A stretch of DNA of 64,000 nucleotides from Anaerolineaceae bacterium (lineage in GTDB: Bacteria > Chloroflexota > Anaerolineae > Anaerolineales > E44-bin32), in contig CP070708.1 in assembly GCA_020350285.1 (NCBI GenBank), positions 1,760,937 to 1,824,936 on the forward strand, read 5' to 3'. Below, piece by piece: positions 9,021 through 17,592 of the stretch. The notes beneath the pieces were generated by a model. The model had not been told where the DNA came from. It searched no databases and saw only the letters and a list, made by a program, of their open reading frames with translations. The position numbers and the translations under genes are program-made. Each line of letters starts with the position of its first letter. Positions within the stretch are counted from its first letter, which is position 1.

Positions 9021-10313
9021 GTGAGAAGGCTTCTCTTCCTGAGCGTGCTTGTTTATGTCTTGCTCATCCTGGGTCTCGCAACCGCAAACGGCGTGATCAT
9101 CGCCTTTAGCATCCCGCTCGTTATCCATCTAGCCGCAGCGTTGTTTTTCGCTCCCCAAAACCCACAACTGCAAGTCATCCGCACATTAAACGCCGATCGA
9201 GTTTCCCAAGGTGTTCCTGTGACCATAAGCGTCTCCATCACCAACCATGGCCCACATCTTGAAGAGGTGATGTTGGAGGATGTCGTTCCCGATGGCCTGG
9301 AGGTGATGGAAGGGATCTCACATGTTCGGTGCGAAATGTCATCTGGTCAGTCGATTCTGCTCGAATATTCGGTGCGTGGGATTAGAGGCAGGTATCTTTT
9401 CCATGACATCAGGGTGAGTGCGAGTGATCGATTAGGCCTTTTCCATCGGCAAGTGGTCCTTCATGCACCTGCACATCTCACTATTCTCCCCCATGTCAGC
9501 TGGCTTAGACGGGTGTCGATCAGACCATTACAGACACATGGGTATGCAGGTCCCGTCCCTGCTCGAATAGGTGGTTCTGGGGTGGACTTCTTCGGCGTTC
9601 GAGCATATCAAGCAGGCGATCCAATGCGATGGATTAATTGGAGATTGAGCGCCCGTCATCCACATGCCTTTTTCACCAATGAATTCGAACAAGAACGTAT
9701 AGCTGATGTAGGGCTGATCCTGGATGCCCGTCTACGAAGCGAAGTGAGGGTCAACGGCCAATCCCTTTTCGAGCACGCGGTCCATGCCACAGCGTCCTTG
9801 GCAAACGTTTTTCTCAACGATGGCAATCGTGTCGGCCTGCTCGTCTATGGTGGATACTTGGATTGGATCTTCCCAGGCTATGGAAAGTTACAGCGCGAGC
9901 GGATACTGCAAGCTTTAGCCCGGGCTGAGCCTGGTGAGAGCATGATCTTCGACAAACTGGAGTACATCCCGACACGTTTCTTCCCAGCACGTTCGCAAAT
10001 CGTTCTAATCAGCCCTTTATGGGTGGAGGATTTACCGATCCTCATCCGCCTCAGAGCACGAGGGTATCAACTCCTCGTCATCAGCCAAGATCCAGTATCC
10101 TTTGAGGCACAGGGCTTAGGATCCGATCCTAAAGCATCCTTAGCTATGCGTATCGCGCGATTGGAGCGGACGTTGTTGCTTCGGAAAGCTCATCAAATTG
10201 GCATACAGATCGTCAACTGGCAGGTCGATCAATCATTTGATCATGCAGTTCATTCTGCTCTTGGCCGGATCCCACTTTGGTTCCGTGCAGTCGGATTGGG
10301 ATTACGAGGATGA
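9021..10313 (+). CDS. DUF58 domain-containing protein
   Basis: 430 residues from a GTG, with GAGG about 10 nt upstream. The N-terminus has two membrane segments (about 3-37), then a beta-sandwich resembling DUF11 (about 55-115). The DUF58 core is at about 185-240 (GVRAYQAGDPMRWINWRLSA), and a VWA-like domain follows (VGLILDARLRSE). DUF58 proteins are the usual partners of MoxR ATPases. Its stop overlaps the next gene as ATGA. Confidence 0.88.
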   Translation: MRRLLFLSVLVYVLLILGLATANGVIIAFSIPLVIHLAAALFFAPQNPQLQVIRTLNADRVSQGVPVTISVSITNHGPHLEEVMLEDVVPDGLEVMEGISHVRCEMSSGQSILLEYSVRGIRGRYLFHDIRVSASDRLGLFHRQVVLHAPAHLTILPHVSWLRRVSIRPLQTHGYAGPVPARIGGSGVDFFGVRAYQAGDPMRWINWRLSARHPHAFFTNEFEQERIADVGLILDARLRSEVRVNGQSLFEHAVHATASLANVFLNDGNRVGLLVYGGYLDWIFPGYGKLQRERILQALARAEPGESMIFDKLEYIPTRFFPARSQIVLISPLWVEDLPILIRLRARGYQLLVISQDPVSFEAQGLGSDPKASLAMRIARLERTLLLRKAHQIGIQIVNWQVDQSFDHAVHSALGRIPLWFRAVGLGLRG

Positions 10314-10807
10314 TCCGCAAGCTTTGGTACATCAGTCTTGGTTGCGTAACGTTTGCGCTTGTAATTGGTTACGCTATAGGTGGTCTCTGGATTTGGACAC
10401 TCCCAATTATCGGTCTTGCCGTGCTTTGGTTAGCGGGTCAAAGGCGCGGCCTGAAATGGGTCGCCTCGGTCGATTTCACCCTCTTTGTTGGATTCGCAGT
10501 CATTGGTATATGGCAAGAGTTATCCTTTGCATTGATGTTGCTGGGGATGATCGCAGCTCTCGCTGCATGGGACATGGATTACTTTCAGCAACGCTTGGAA
10601 GATATGGAAAGGGTTTCTCAGAGGGAAGTTTTAGAGCGAAAGTACCTGCAACGTCTTCTGATCATCGAAGTTTCTGGAGCGGTACTCACTTTCACTGCTG
10701 TGAGCCTCACGGTGACCTTCAGTTTCGGTTCAGCGCTGCTGCTGGGTTTGCTTGCCGTGATTGGCCTGAGCCGTACGATCCGGTTCCTGCGCCACGAGAG
10801 CGATTGA
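10310..10807 (+). CDS. Small four-helix membrane protein at the end of the MoxR operon
   Basis: 165 residues from the ATG at 10310, which overlaps the DUF58 stop (ATGA). An 11-codon upstream extension is possible but less likely. Four hydrophobic segments (about 5-23, 28-44, 57-80 and 118-150) flank a charged stretch (QQRLEDMERVSQREVLERK). No family is recognised. Co-translation with the DUF58 gene suggests a membrane partner of that protein. Confidence 0.65.
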   Translation: MIRKLWYISLGCVTFALVIGYAIGGLWIWTLPIIGLAVLWLAGQRRGLKWVASVDFTLFVGFAVIGIWQELSFALMLLGMIAALAAWDMDYFQQRLEDMERVSQREVLERKYLQRLLIIEVSGAVLTFTAVSLTVTFSFGSALLLGLLAVIGLSRTIRFLRHESD

Positions 10808-10873
10808 AATCTCCTCCCCATTGTTTAATTTTCGGATAGTAGTATCCTATTTAACTCAAATCCTTCTCCATTA

Positions 10874-10902
10874 TTGACGTTCCTCATCGCAGCCTGTATG
10901 CT
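10874..10902 (+). promoter_or_regulatory. Sigma70-type promoter giving a near-leaderless mRNA
   Basis: TTGACG (10874-10879), a 17-bp spacer, and TATGCT (10897-10902). The start site would fall at about 10908-10910, next to the ATG at 10912. There is no Shine-Dalgarno sequence. If the second ATG (10924) is used, the leader is about 15 nt. Confidence 0.5.
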
Positions 10903-10911
10903 AATGATCCG

Positions 10912-11448
10912 ATGAACTCAGCGATGGAATACGAGACCGCTCTCCTGATCATCCCCCCTCCAAAAGTACAAACCTTTGCCTTTTCGATTCGTGAACAATA
11001 TGACACCGAGTGGTTCAATCGTGTACCGGCACATATCACTTTGCTTTACCCGTTCGTACCCTCCGATCAAGTCGATGAGACAACCACTCGACTGAACACG
11101 ATCTGCGCTGATCTTTCTCCCTTCGAGCTCACACTCGATAGATATGGAGAATTCGAATACGCAATTTTTCTCGAGCCGTCAAATCCCGAACCGATTCTCG
11201 AGTTGTACCAGCATCTATCAAAGGCTTTCCCTGAATATCCAATCTACGAGGGCGAGTACGGAGAGAACCTTCACCCACATATGACTCTGGCGCGCTTTGA
11301 GGACCCAGAAGAAGCTGAAAAAATCGAGCTTCCCCCTACCCCTGTCTTTACCTTCATTGTCAACCGTCTTCATCTCTACCTCGGTTCACCAGATGCCAGT
11401 GAGCCCTACATCCCTATCTCGGTGATCCCAATAGGGAGTGAGGATTAG
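10912..11448 (+). CDS. 2H phosphoesterase / 2'-5' RNA ligase family protein
   Basis: 178 residues. Both catalytic HxT motifs of the 2H family are present: H41-I-T43 (HITLLYPF) and H123-M-T125 (HPHMTLARF). Spacing and length fit the single-domain 2'-5' RNA ligase-like group, which acts on 2',3'-cyclic phosphates or related RNA ends. The true substrate cannot be read from sequence. An alternative start is the ATG four codons downstream (10924). Confidence 0.85.
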   Translation: MNSAMEYETALLIIPPPKVQTFAFSIREQYDTEWFNRVPAHITLLYPFVPSDQVDETTTRLNTICADLSPFELTLDRYGEFEYAIFLEPSNPEPILELYQHLSKAFPEYPIYEGEYGENLHPHMTLARFEDPEEAEKIELPPTPVFTFIVNRLHLYLGSPDASEPYIPISVIPIGSED

Positions 11449-11564
11449 ACCTGTCTGGTGATCTGTGTGTCCGACATAAAATGGAACATCTAAGCATTCC
11501 ATGATGCGCTCCATTGTAATTCTGAACTGAAGATCAATAACTTTACGGAGGGGCGATCCATCCA

Positions 11565-12353
11565 ATGATCGAGGTCATCAAGGAGTATCTTGTACCGGGT
11601 TCGATACCGTTTCTCCTATTTGGTTTGACCATTGGCGTGATCCTTCTCTATCGTCGCTCTCTCAAGGTATGGGGGATCCGTTGGCTCACGCTATTGGTCG
11701 CGGTCTACATGGTTCTAAGCATGCCACTGAGTTATAAAGTCATGGAATCCATTCTCAGTCGTGGCTATACCGAACAAGTCGACATCACAGATTTAGATGG
11801 CGTTACGGGGATCGTTATCCTCGGAGGAGGCAGTGTTACGATACGATCAGGCAGTGATGAGATGAACACCCTCAGCAATGCTGGGGTTCTGAGAGTTTGG
11901 GAGGGTGTGCGTCTATATCACAAACTAGACGAACCCTGGGTCATCGTTTCCGGAGGGGTGAACGAACGCATCGGGATGACAACCCCCGAGAGCGTACCCA
12001 TGCGGGATATCTTGATCCAAGGAGGTATACCAGCGAGCCGGATCCTGCTTGAATCCTCCTCCAGCAATACTTATGAGCAAGCGATAAACCTGAGTTCGAT
12101 GTTAGAAACCCGTGGCGTGGAAAGATTTGTGATGGTCACCTCACCAAGCCACATGCGGCGTGCGGTGGGGACTTTCACCGCTCAAGGTTTAGATCCTATC
12201 CCTGCACCCTCAAAACAACATCCTGATAATTTCTTGGCAGACCGAAGTAATATCTTGCCCAACAGTGAAGCCCTCGATGAGAGCCGTATGGCGATGCGTG
12301 AGATCATGGCCTTGATCTACTACGCACTTCGTGGTTGGCTATCTTCCCCTTAA
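11565..12353 (+). CDS. YdcF/ElyC-like DUF218 membrane protein
   Basis: 262 residues. Two N-terminal membrane segments (about 13-29 and 38-58) precede the DUF218 fold: GIVILGGGS, WVIVSGGV, ILLESSSSNTYEQA and VTSPSHMRRA. ElyC and SanA relatives affect envelope integrity and lipid-carrier or peptidoglycan metabolism. GGAGGGG lies 11 nt before the ATG. The gene is monocistronic. Confidence 0.85.
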   Translation: MIEVIKEYLVPGSIPFLLFGLTIGVILLYRRSLKVWGIRWLTLLVAVYMVLSMPLSYKVMESILSRGYTEQVDITDLDGVTGIVILGGGSVTIRSGSDEMNTLSNAGVLRVWEGVRLYHKLDEPWVIVSGGVNERIGMTTPESVPMRDILIQGGIPASRILLESSSSNTYEQAINLSSMLETRGVERFVMVTSPSHMRRAVGTFTAQGLDPIPAPSKQHPDNFLADRSNILPNSEALDESRMAMREIMALIYYALRGWLSSP

Positions 12354-12534
12354 TACCCCCTGTTGCGCTCCATTGAAATGTACAAAGCGTTTCTTATGTC
12401 CTACCTTCGTATGGATTTGTACCATCCTGTGACGTGACGAGTCGGGCCGTTGTACGAATGGACCCAGGCTACATACTCTAGGGTATGATAGACTCTCCTG
12501 AACCTATTCACCGACCCATTCTGTATATGAAAGC

Positions 12535-13101
12535 GTGAAGATGTCTGATTTCAAACCATGGAAAATCATCCAACGGAAGCTGATTCTTGATCGTTCACCC
12601 TGGTTGCAGGTTCACGAAGACCAAGTCGAGTTGCCTGATGGTCAGGTCGTAGATGGCTATCTACACCTGGAGCAGCCCGATTTCGTCATCGTTGTTCCTG
12701 TCCAATCAGGGGGGCTAATCGTGATGATCCGAAGCTACAAGCACGGTGTTGGTGCGCTTGATCTTCATCCGCCTGCCGGATATCTTGAGAATGGTGAGGA
12801 CGCATTGAGCACTGCGAAGCGCGAATTACTGGAGGAGACAGGATGCGAGGCGGAAGGTTGGGATGAGCTAGGAGCCTTTATTGTCAGCGGAAACCGAGGG
12901 TCAGGATCGGCCCACATATTCTTGGCTACCGATTGTCACCAGGTAACCACGCCGGATTCGGGGGATCTGGAAGAGCAGGAGGTGATTTGGCTTCCGGTGG
13001 ATGATGTGAACCAACTGTGGGTTGAGGGTAGTTTTCGTCAGATTGCCACCGTCGCAGCGATAGGTTTGTCGCTCGCCCGCTTGAAGATGGAGTTACCGTG
13101 A
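12535..13101 (+). CDS. Nudix hydrolase (ADP-ribose pyrophosphatase-like)
   Basis: 188 residues from GTG (ATG at 12541 is an alternative start). The Nudix box G-x5-E-x7-REL-x2-E-x-TG is complete at residues 82-104 (NGEDALSTAKRELLEETGCE). The N-terminal half (QVHEDQVELPDGQ) resembles ADP-sugar pyrophosphatases. It probably hydrolyses ADP-ribose or another nucleoside diphosphate derivative. The stop overlaps the next start by GTGA. Confidence 0.88.
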   Translation: MKMSDFKPWKIIQRKLILDRSPWLQVHEDQVELPDGQVVDGYLHLEQPDFVIVVPVQSGGLIVMIRSYKHGVGALDLHPPAGYLENGEDALSTAKRELLEETGCEAEGWDELGAFIVSGNRGSGSAHIFLATDCHQVTTPDSGDLEEQEVIWLPVDDVNQLWVEGSFRQIATVAAIGLSLARLKMELP

Positions 13102-13853
13102 GCGATGACCAATTGAAAGCCGCCATACGGGGAGAGCCCTCCTATGTTTGGCGAGCTGGTCAGGAGCGACGTCTGCAGATGATCCGAGAGGCCGCAGGTG
13201 CTTGCATTCATGGACGGGTGCTCGATAACGGCTGTGGCATAGGGGCTTACCTGTTGAGGTTGGCCCATGACACGGACACAGCGTTTGGTCTTGAATTCGA
13301 CATGGAACGAGCGCTTGAAGCCACTCGCGAACTCAACACTGTTGTTCAAGGTGCCGGCGAACACCTACCCTACCCCTCGAACACGTTCGATCTTGTGCTT
13401 TCCCATGAAGTGCTGGAGCATGTCCGGGATGACCGTGCAGCGGTAGAAGAGATCGTTCGTATCCTAAGAAAACCCGGGGGAGACACAAGCGAAATCGGCG
13501 GTCGTTTGATCCTTTTTGTCCCCAACCGTGGCTACCCATTCGAAACTCATGGGATCTATTGGCGAGGTCGCTACCATTTTGGCAACATCCCTCTCATCAA
13601 CTACCTTCCACAGAGATTCCGTGAACGATTCGCACCTCATGTACGCGCTTATACGGGAAGAGATTTGCATCATCTCCTTGATGGGTTACCGGTACGTGTA
13701 TTGAAGCGCACAACGATATTCGGAGCATATGACAACATCATCGCCCGCTGGCCTAGATTGGGTCGCCTCCTAAGAGCTGTCTTGCATGCCTTCGAACGAA
13801 CGCCTCTTCGCGCATTCGGTTTGTCACACTTCTGGGTCATTGAAAGAATATAG
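13098..13853 (+). CDS. Class I SAM-dependent methyltransferase
   Basis: 251 residues from a GTG overlapping the Nudix stop. Motif I is VLDNGCGIGA (41-50), motif II contains GLEFD, and motif IV is FDLVLSHEVLEHV, followed by IVRILRKPGG as in Methyltransf_11 enzymes. The substrate is unknown. The C-terminal half includes a segment like those of small-molecule or lipid/glycan methyltransferases. It is translationally coupled to the Nudix hydrolase. Confidence 0.85.
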   Translation: MSDDQLKAAIRGEPSYVWRAGQERRLQMIREAAGACIHGRVLDNGCGIGAYLLRLAHDTDTAFGLEFDMERALEATRELNTVVQGAGEHLPYPSNTFDLVLSHEVLEHVRDDRAAVEEIVRILRKPGGDTSEIGGRLILFVPNRGYPFETHGIYWRGRYHFGNIPLINYLPQRFRERFAPHVRAYTGRDLHHLLDGLPVRVLKRTTIFGAYDNIIARWPRLGRLLRAVLHAFERTPLRAFGLSHFWVIERI

Positions 13854-13917
13854 CCAAAATATCACGGTCTCATAATGTGCCCTACCTAAACTTACAAAGT
13901 CTCTCATTAAATAACCA

Positions 13918-13942
13918 TCCCGGGAGCTTATAGCTCCCGGGA
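13918..13942. terminator. Bidirectional hairpin, CCCGGGAGC repeat family
   Basis: An 11-bp stem TCCCGGGAGCT with its complement around a 3-nt loop lies between convergent genes. Hairpins of the same sequence family occur at 33498-33528 and 37498-37526, so this is also a dispersed repeat. No T-run follows on either strand. Confidence 0.6.
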
Positions 13943-13970
13943 AGGATAAAAGGGCAACACTTCACCAAAC

Positions 13971-14258
13971 TTAGTCCTCAGCCTCGAGTTCTCCTACCTC
14001 CTGAACATCCACCGACACCCCCTCAATCTCCCTCGGGATGATATCATCCGGTTCAAGCTCCGAATGTGGGACCTTATGGGTAACCATAACGATCAGTGAC
14101 ATATCACCAGTCGGCTTTCCCTCACGCATTTGAAGACCGATACCGACCCCCTGCACGTTCGCCTTTCCCATTAACTCATCTTCATACTTCTGCTTTACAA
14201 CTAAAGCCCTTTGTAAATCCGCCTGCCGCCCACCATCCTGGATGTTCGATGCGTTCAT
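13971..14258 (-). CDS. Stand-alone copy of the protease N-terminal domain
   Basis: 95 residues. Almost the whole protein aligns with residues 6-85 of the upstream protease: NVQGVGIG matches NVVGVGIG, IPREIEGVSVDV matches VPSKIEGVSTDV, and the charged helix before is shared. The ATG overlaps the protease stop (ATGA), so the two are co-translated. No catalytic domain is present. It may bind the protease as inhibitor, chaperone or assembly subunit; this is inference. Confidence 0.8.
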   Translation of the reverse strand: MNASNIQDGGRQADLQRALVVKQKYEDELMGKANVQGVGIGLQMREGKPTGDMSLIVMVTHKVPHSELEPDDIIPREIEGVSVDVQEVGELEAED

Positions 14259-15259
14259 ATCATCACCTCCAGACCGTTAAGCACCTCTTGGATCGGATTG
14301 TAAACCGTCGCCTGTGTTGAACCAGCGAAGAGCAGTCCAACGGCAAGAAGGCTATCACCAACGACCAATAATGAACCCGAATCACCTGGTTCTGACATCG
14401 GTCCAGTGACGATCTGGCCCTCAAAACGGGCGGTTCGATCACCATATTGGATATTAACAGTGGTTTCGAGGACAATAATTTGGCCACTTGTCAGAGCCGT
14501 TGTTCGGCCAGATTTTCGTACATTCAACCCGAGCGAGGCAGGAGCGACACCCCCGATTACCCCAATTTCAAGGATCTCATCCAAGATTTCAACCCCATCC
14601 AACGGTTGAGCGAGCGCCGCATCTATCCGGTTGGTAGCCTCTGGATCGCTCTGAAATACCTTGATGCGATGCTTTGACTTCAATATTTTTCCTACAGCAT
14701 TCCCAAACTTGGCATAACTTTCAGCCAAACCACATGTTCCTGGTCCTGTACTAAATTCAATCGGCTCAAAGCGCTCAAGTTCTGCGATCATATCTCTCGC
14801 CACCCGCCCCCCGTCTGCTGGTCCCGGTTGAAGGATCGGGTCACCCGGGCGAGCGTCATTGCTGTTAGCCAAAACATGGTTGTTGGAGAGGACCAAACGA
14901 GCACCCGAAGATCTGTCTCGGACAATACCCCCCAGTGTCCCGGCGGTCACCTTGTAATGACCAACACTAACCCCTCCAGGAACTGGGCGTTGGCGTTCCG
15001 TTCGGTCTGCGAAAGCTCTCAGCGTACCCACCTGTATGACATCCGTCGATACCCCCTCGATTTTTGAAGGAACGAGAGCTTCGGGAGTGAGTCCCGCCTT
15101 GGGTATCTTCTGTCGAACCAAGGCTACGGCACAAATCTCATCCGTCCTTCGACCTCTAACCTCCCGAAAGCCAATCCCAACCCCGACAACGTTCGGCTTA
15201 GAGAGGATGAGTTCTCTGTGAAGATCTACGACCCTCGCAATATCACGTTGATCTAGCAT
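14255..15259 (-). CDS. Trypsin-like serine protease with N-terminal VVGVGIG domain
   Basis: 334 residues with no signal peptide. The N-terminal domain (about 5-85) has NVVGVGIGF and SKIEGVSTDV. A chymotrypsin-fold domain follows with the triad His128 (LSNNHVLA), Asp213 (RIDAALA) and Ser294 (SEPGDSGSLLV). A GTLGG-IVRD segment precedes the His strand. The domain order resembles bacterial relatives of the NAL1-type protease family. It would be a cytoplasmic peptidase with an unknown target. A free copy of the N-terminal domain is encoded next. Confidence 0.85.
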   Translation of the reverse strand: MLDQRDIARVVDLHRELILSKPNVVGVGIGFREVRGRRTDEICAVALVRQKIPKAGLTPEALVPSKIEGVSTDVIQVGTLRAFADRTERQRPVPGGVSVGHYKVTAGTLGGIVRDRSSGARLVLSNNHVLANSNDARPGDPILQPGPADGGRVARDMIAELERFEPIEFSTGPGTCGLAESYAKFGNAVGKILKSKHRIKVFQSDPEATNRIDAALAQPLDGVEILDEILEIGVIGGVAPASLGLNVRKSGRTTALTSGQIIVLETTVNIQYGDRTARFEGQIVTGPMSEPGDSGSLLVVGDSLLAVGLLFAGSTQATVYNPIQEVLNGLEVMI

Positions 15260-15340
15260 CGACTTCCTCCATCGATGGACTACACGGATTTGTACATCTG
15301 AATAAGCTACTGCATCCCCAAAATAGTCAGGTCACGCACT

Positions 15341-16738
15341 TTAGATGTGGATCGCATGTCCTTCTGCATCATGAGCGGCTTCCATAATCACCTCGCTCAA
15401 TGTTGGATGGATATGAACATTACGAGCGATCTCAGCTGGGGTGAGTTCCATTAGCTGCGCCAACGAAATCTCTGCTAACAACTCAGTTACTTCTGGGCCG
15501 ATCAAATGGGCACCCAATATCTCTCCATACTTCGCATCAACCACAAGTTTAGCCCATCCATCATAATCACCCATGCCAAGCGCTTTGCCGCTAGCTTGGA
15601 AAGGAAAACGCCCTAAAGCTACCTCGTAACCTCGCTCTTTAGCTTGTGCCTCCGTTAGGCCAAAGGAGGCGACTTGTGGGTGGCAGAATATCCCGCGCGG
15701 CAACATCTCGTAATTGAGTTTCGTCGTTTCGACACTAGAGATATTCTCCGCGCACACTATCCCCATAGCCATGGCGACGTGAGCCAACATCAACTTACCC
15801 GTAACATCCCCGATGGCCCATACGCCAGGGATGTTCGTAGCCATACGATCGTCGATTCCGATGCTCCCATCCTCGCCTAACTGTACGCCGATCCCCTCCA
15901 AGCCCAGCCCTTCAGTGTTGGCTTTGAAACCAACTGCCACTAATGCCTGCTCTGCATCAAGTGTCTGGTCTCCATCAGGACCCGATACATTGACTTTAAC
16001 CTTGGTCTTCAACGTTTCGGTGCCTACCACTTTCGTGCTTGTCAAGACTCGAATACCCTGTTTATCAAATGCCTTGTTCAATTCTTCACTGACTTCTTCA
16101 TCTTCAAGTGGGGCAATGCGTGGCAGCATTTCCACCAATGTCACTTCTACGCCAAAACGATGCCAAATTGTGGCAAACTCAAGCCCAATCGGGCCTGCAC
16201 CAATAATTACCACCGATTTAGGTAGCTGCTCTTGTAGGATGGCCTCCTGATAAGTGACAACGCGCTCCCCGTCAATCTCCACACCGGGGATCTTGAAAGG
16301 CGAAGCGCCCGTAGCGATCACGATATCTTTTGCGGTTAAATCATTCTTGCTGCCATCATCACTCGTTACCGTGACCGTCTTTGCGTTCGTAAAAACCGCC
16401 GATCCCATGTGGACATCGATTTGGTTTTTTCTCATCAAGAAACCGACGCCCTTCGTCAGACGGTTCGCCACCCGCCGACTGCGTTTGACAGCTGCGCTGT
16501 AGTCCAGTTTCAAATCTTGTATCTCAAAACCAAACTCCTTACCCCCATTACGTAGAATGTGGGCGATTTCAGCGTTCTTAAGTAAGGCTTTGGTCGGGAT
16601 ACAACCTACATTCAAACAAACACCACCTAGCCACTGTTTCTCAACAATGGCCACCTTTTTGCCAAGTTGAACCGCGCGGATCCCACAGACATATCCACCG
16701 GGTCCAGCTCCAATAACAATGACATCGTAGTCTGACAT
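15341..16738 (-). CDS. lpdA: Dihydrolipoyl dehydrogenase
   Basis: 465 residues from the ATG at 16738, chosen because AGGAGGG lies 8 nt upstream; a longer frame reaches 16759. The FAD-binding motif is GAGPGGYVCG, the redox pair is C41/C46 (GGVCLNVGCIPTK), the NAD motif is IIGAGPIGLEFA, and the C-terminal active-site His is in HIHPTLSEV. It reoxidises dihydrolipoyl groups of 2-oxo acid dehydrogenase or glycine cleavage complexes. No E1 or E2 genes are near, so the partner complex is encoded elsewhere. Confidence 0.95.
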   Translation of the reverse strand: MSDYDVIVIGAGPGGYVCGIRAVQLGKKVAIVEKQWLGGVCLNVGCIPTKALLKNAEIAHILRNGGKEFGFEIQDLKLDYSAAVKRSRRVANRLTKGVGFLMRKNQIDVHMGSAVFTNAKTVTVTSDDGSKNDLTAKDIVIATGASPFKIPGVEIDGERVVTYQEAILQEQLPKSVVIIGAGPIGLEFATIWHRFGVEVTLVEMLPRIAPLEDEEVSEELNKAFDKQGIRVLTSTKVVGTETLKTKVKVNVSGPDGDQTLDAEQALVAVGFKANTEGLGLEGIGVQLGEDGSIGIDDRMATNIPGVWAIGDVTGKLMLAHVAMAMGIVCAENISSVETTKLNYEMLPRGIFCHPQVASFGLTEAQAKERGYEVALGRFPFQASGKALGMGDYDGWAKLVVDAKYGEILGAHLIGPEVTELLAEISLAQLMELTPAEIARNVHIHPTLSEVIMEAAHDAEGHAIHI

Positions 16739-16912
16739 GGGGAAACCCTCCTCATTCACATGACCCTTATTCTATCGCACTCATTGGAAAAGCGAAGCGC
16801 GGTTGGTGGATTGGAAGGGAGGAAAATGGGGATTTGGGATTAGAGCTTAGGCTGAAGATCATGCGCTTGTCTCTTGAGCCTTATCATAATGACAAAATCG
16901 ATCCTGTGATAA

Positions 16913-16938
16913 ATAAAAAGGCGCCGCAGGGCGCCCTT
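16913..16938 (-). terminator. Terminator after the CxxC protein gene
   Basis: The GGCGCC stem (16920-16925 with 16930-16935) has a short loop and is followed on the minus strand by TTTTTATT. It lies about 30 bp past the stop of the 16967 gene. Confidence 0.75.
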
Positions 16939-16966
16939 CAATCGAATTACTACGCTTAAATCCAGA

Positions 16967-17329
16967 TCAAGCCGCTTTAGCCGATGGAGTTCGTTCCAAA
17001 ACATGCTCAACCGCTTCGGCATGAAGATGTGCCTGAATCTCTTCAAGAGCAAGCGTATAACGTGTTAAAAGTTCCTGATCCGGCTCTTTGTAACGCCGCA
17101 GTGACTGACGGGCACAAGCGGTACAACCGCGCATCGCCCGGTAGGAGTCCGTCTCGCATCTGAGGCACCCATTTAGATGGATCATCATAAGCGAAAACGC
17201 GAGACTTTCGGGATCATCTTGTGGTAAAAGTGCGACCCGATCAACTAACTTTTGCCAGGCTTCACCTTTAGAGTTTCTCAAGCGTGAGACAACGTATGGC
17301 GGGAAAAGAAGTTCGTTATCGGCATACAT
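16967..17329 (-). CDS. Small double-CxxC protein, unknown function
   Basis: 120 residues. Four cysteines form C55-x2-C58-x10-C69-x2-C72 (CLRCETDSYRAMRGCTAC), a likely zinc or iron-sulfur site. A charged helix follows (about 76-110, RYKEPDQELLTRYTLALEEI). GGAGAC lies about 10 nt upstream of the ATG, and a terminator follows the stop, supporting a real single-gene unit. No family is recognised. Confidence 0.65.
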   Translation of the reverse strand: MYADNELLFPPYVVSRLRNSKGEAWQKLVDRVALLPQDDPESLAFSLMMIHLNGCLRCETDSYRAMRGCTACARQSLRRYKEPDQELLTRYTLALEEIQAHLHAEAVEHVLERTPSAKAA

Positions 17330-17592
17330 AACAGCACGTCTCCAAATTCTATTGCGAACACCACCGGTTTAACTGACTTCATTGTAGATGGGGCTGGCGA
17401 CTATGCGCAGAGTACTTTGGTCCTAAAATCCCCCAAGGAAAGCGGTTTGCTTAATAACGGTGGCTATATGTGGGAGCTTCCCCCCTAGTGGTGTAACTTT
17501 AGATCAATCAACGATTGTCGCGAGTATGAACCCCCTTTGTACCTGATTAGAGCGGTTTATTCTCTAAAAGTCAATAAGCAGAAACATTAATA

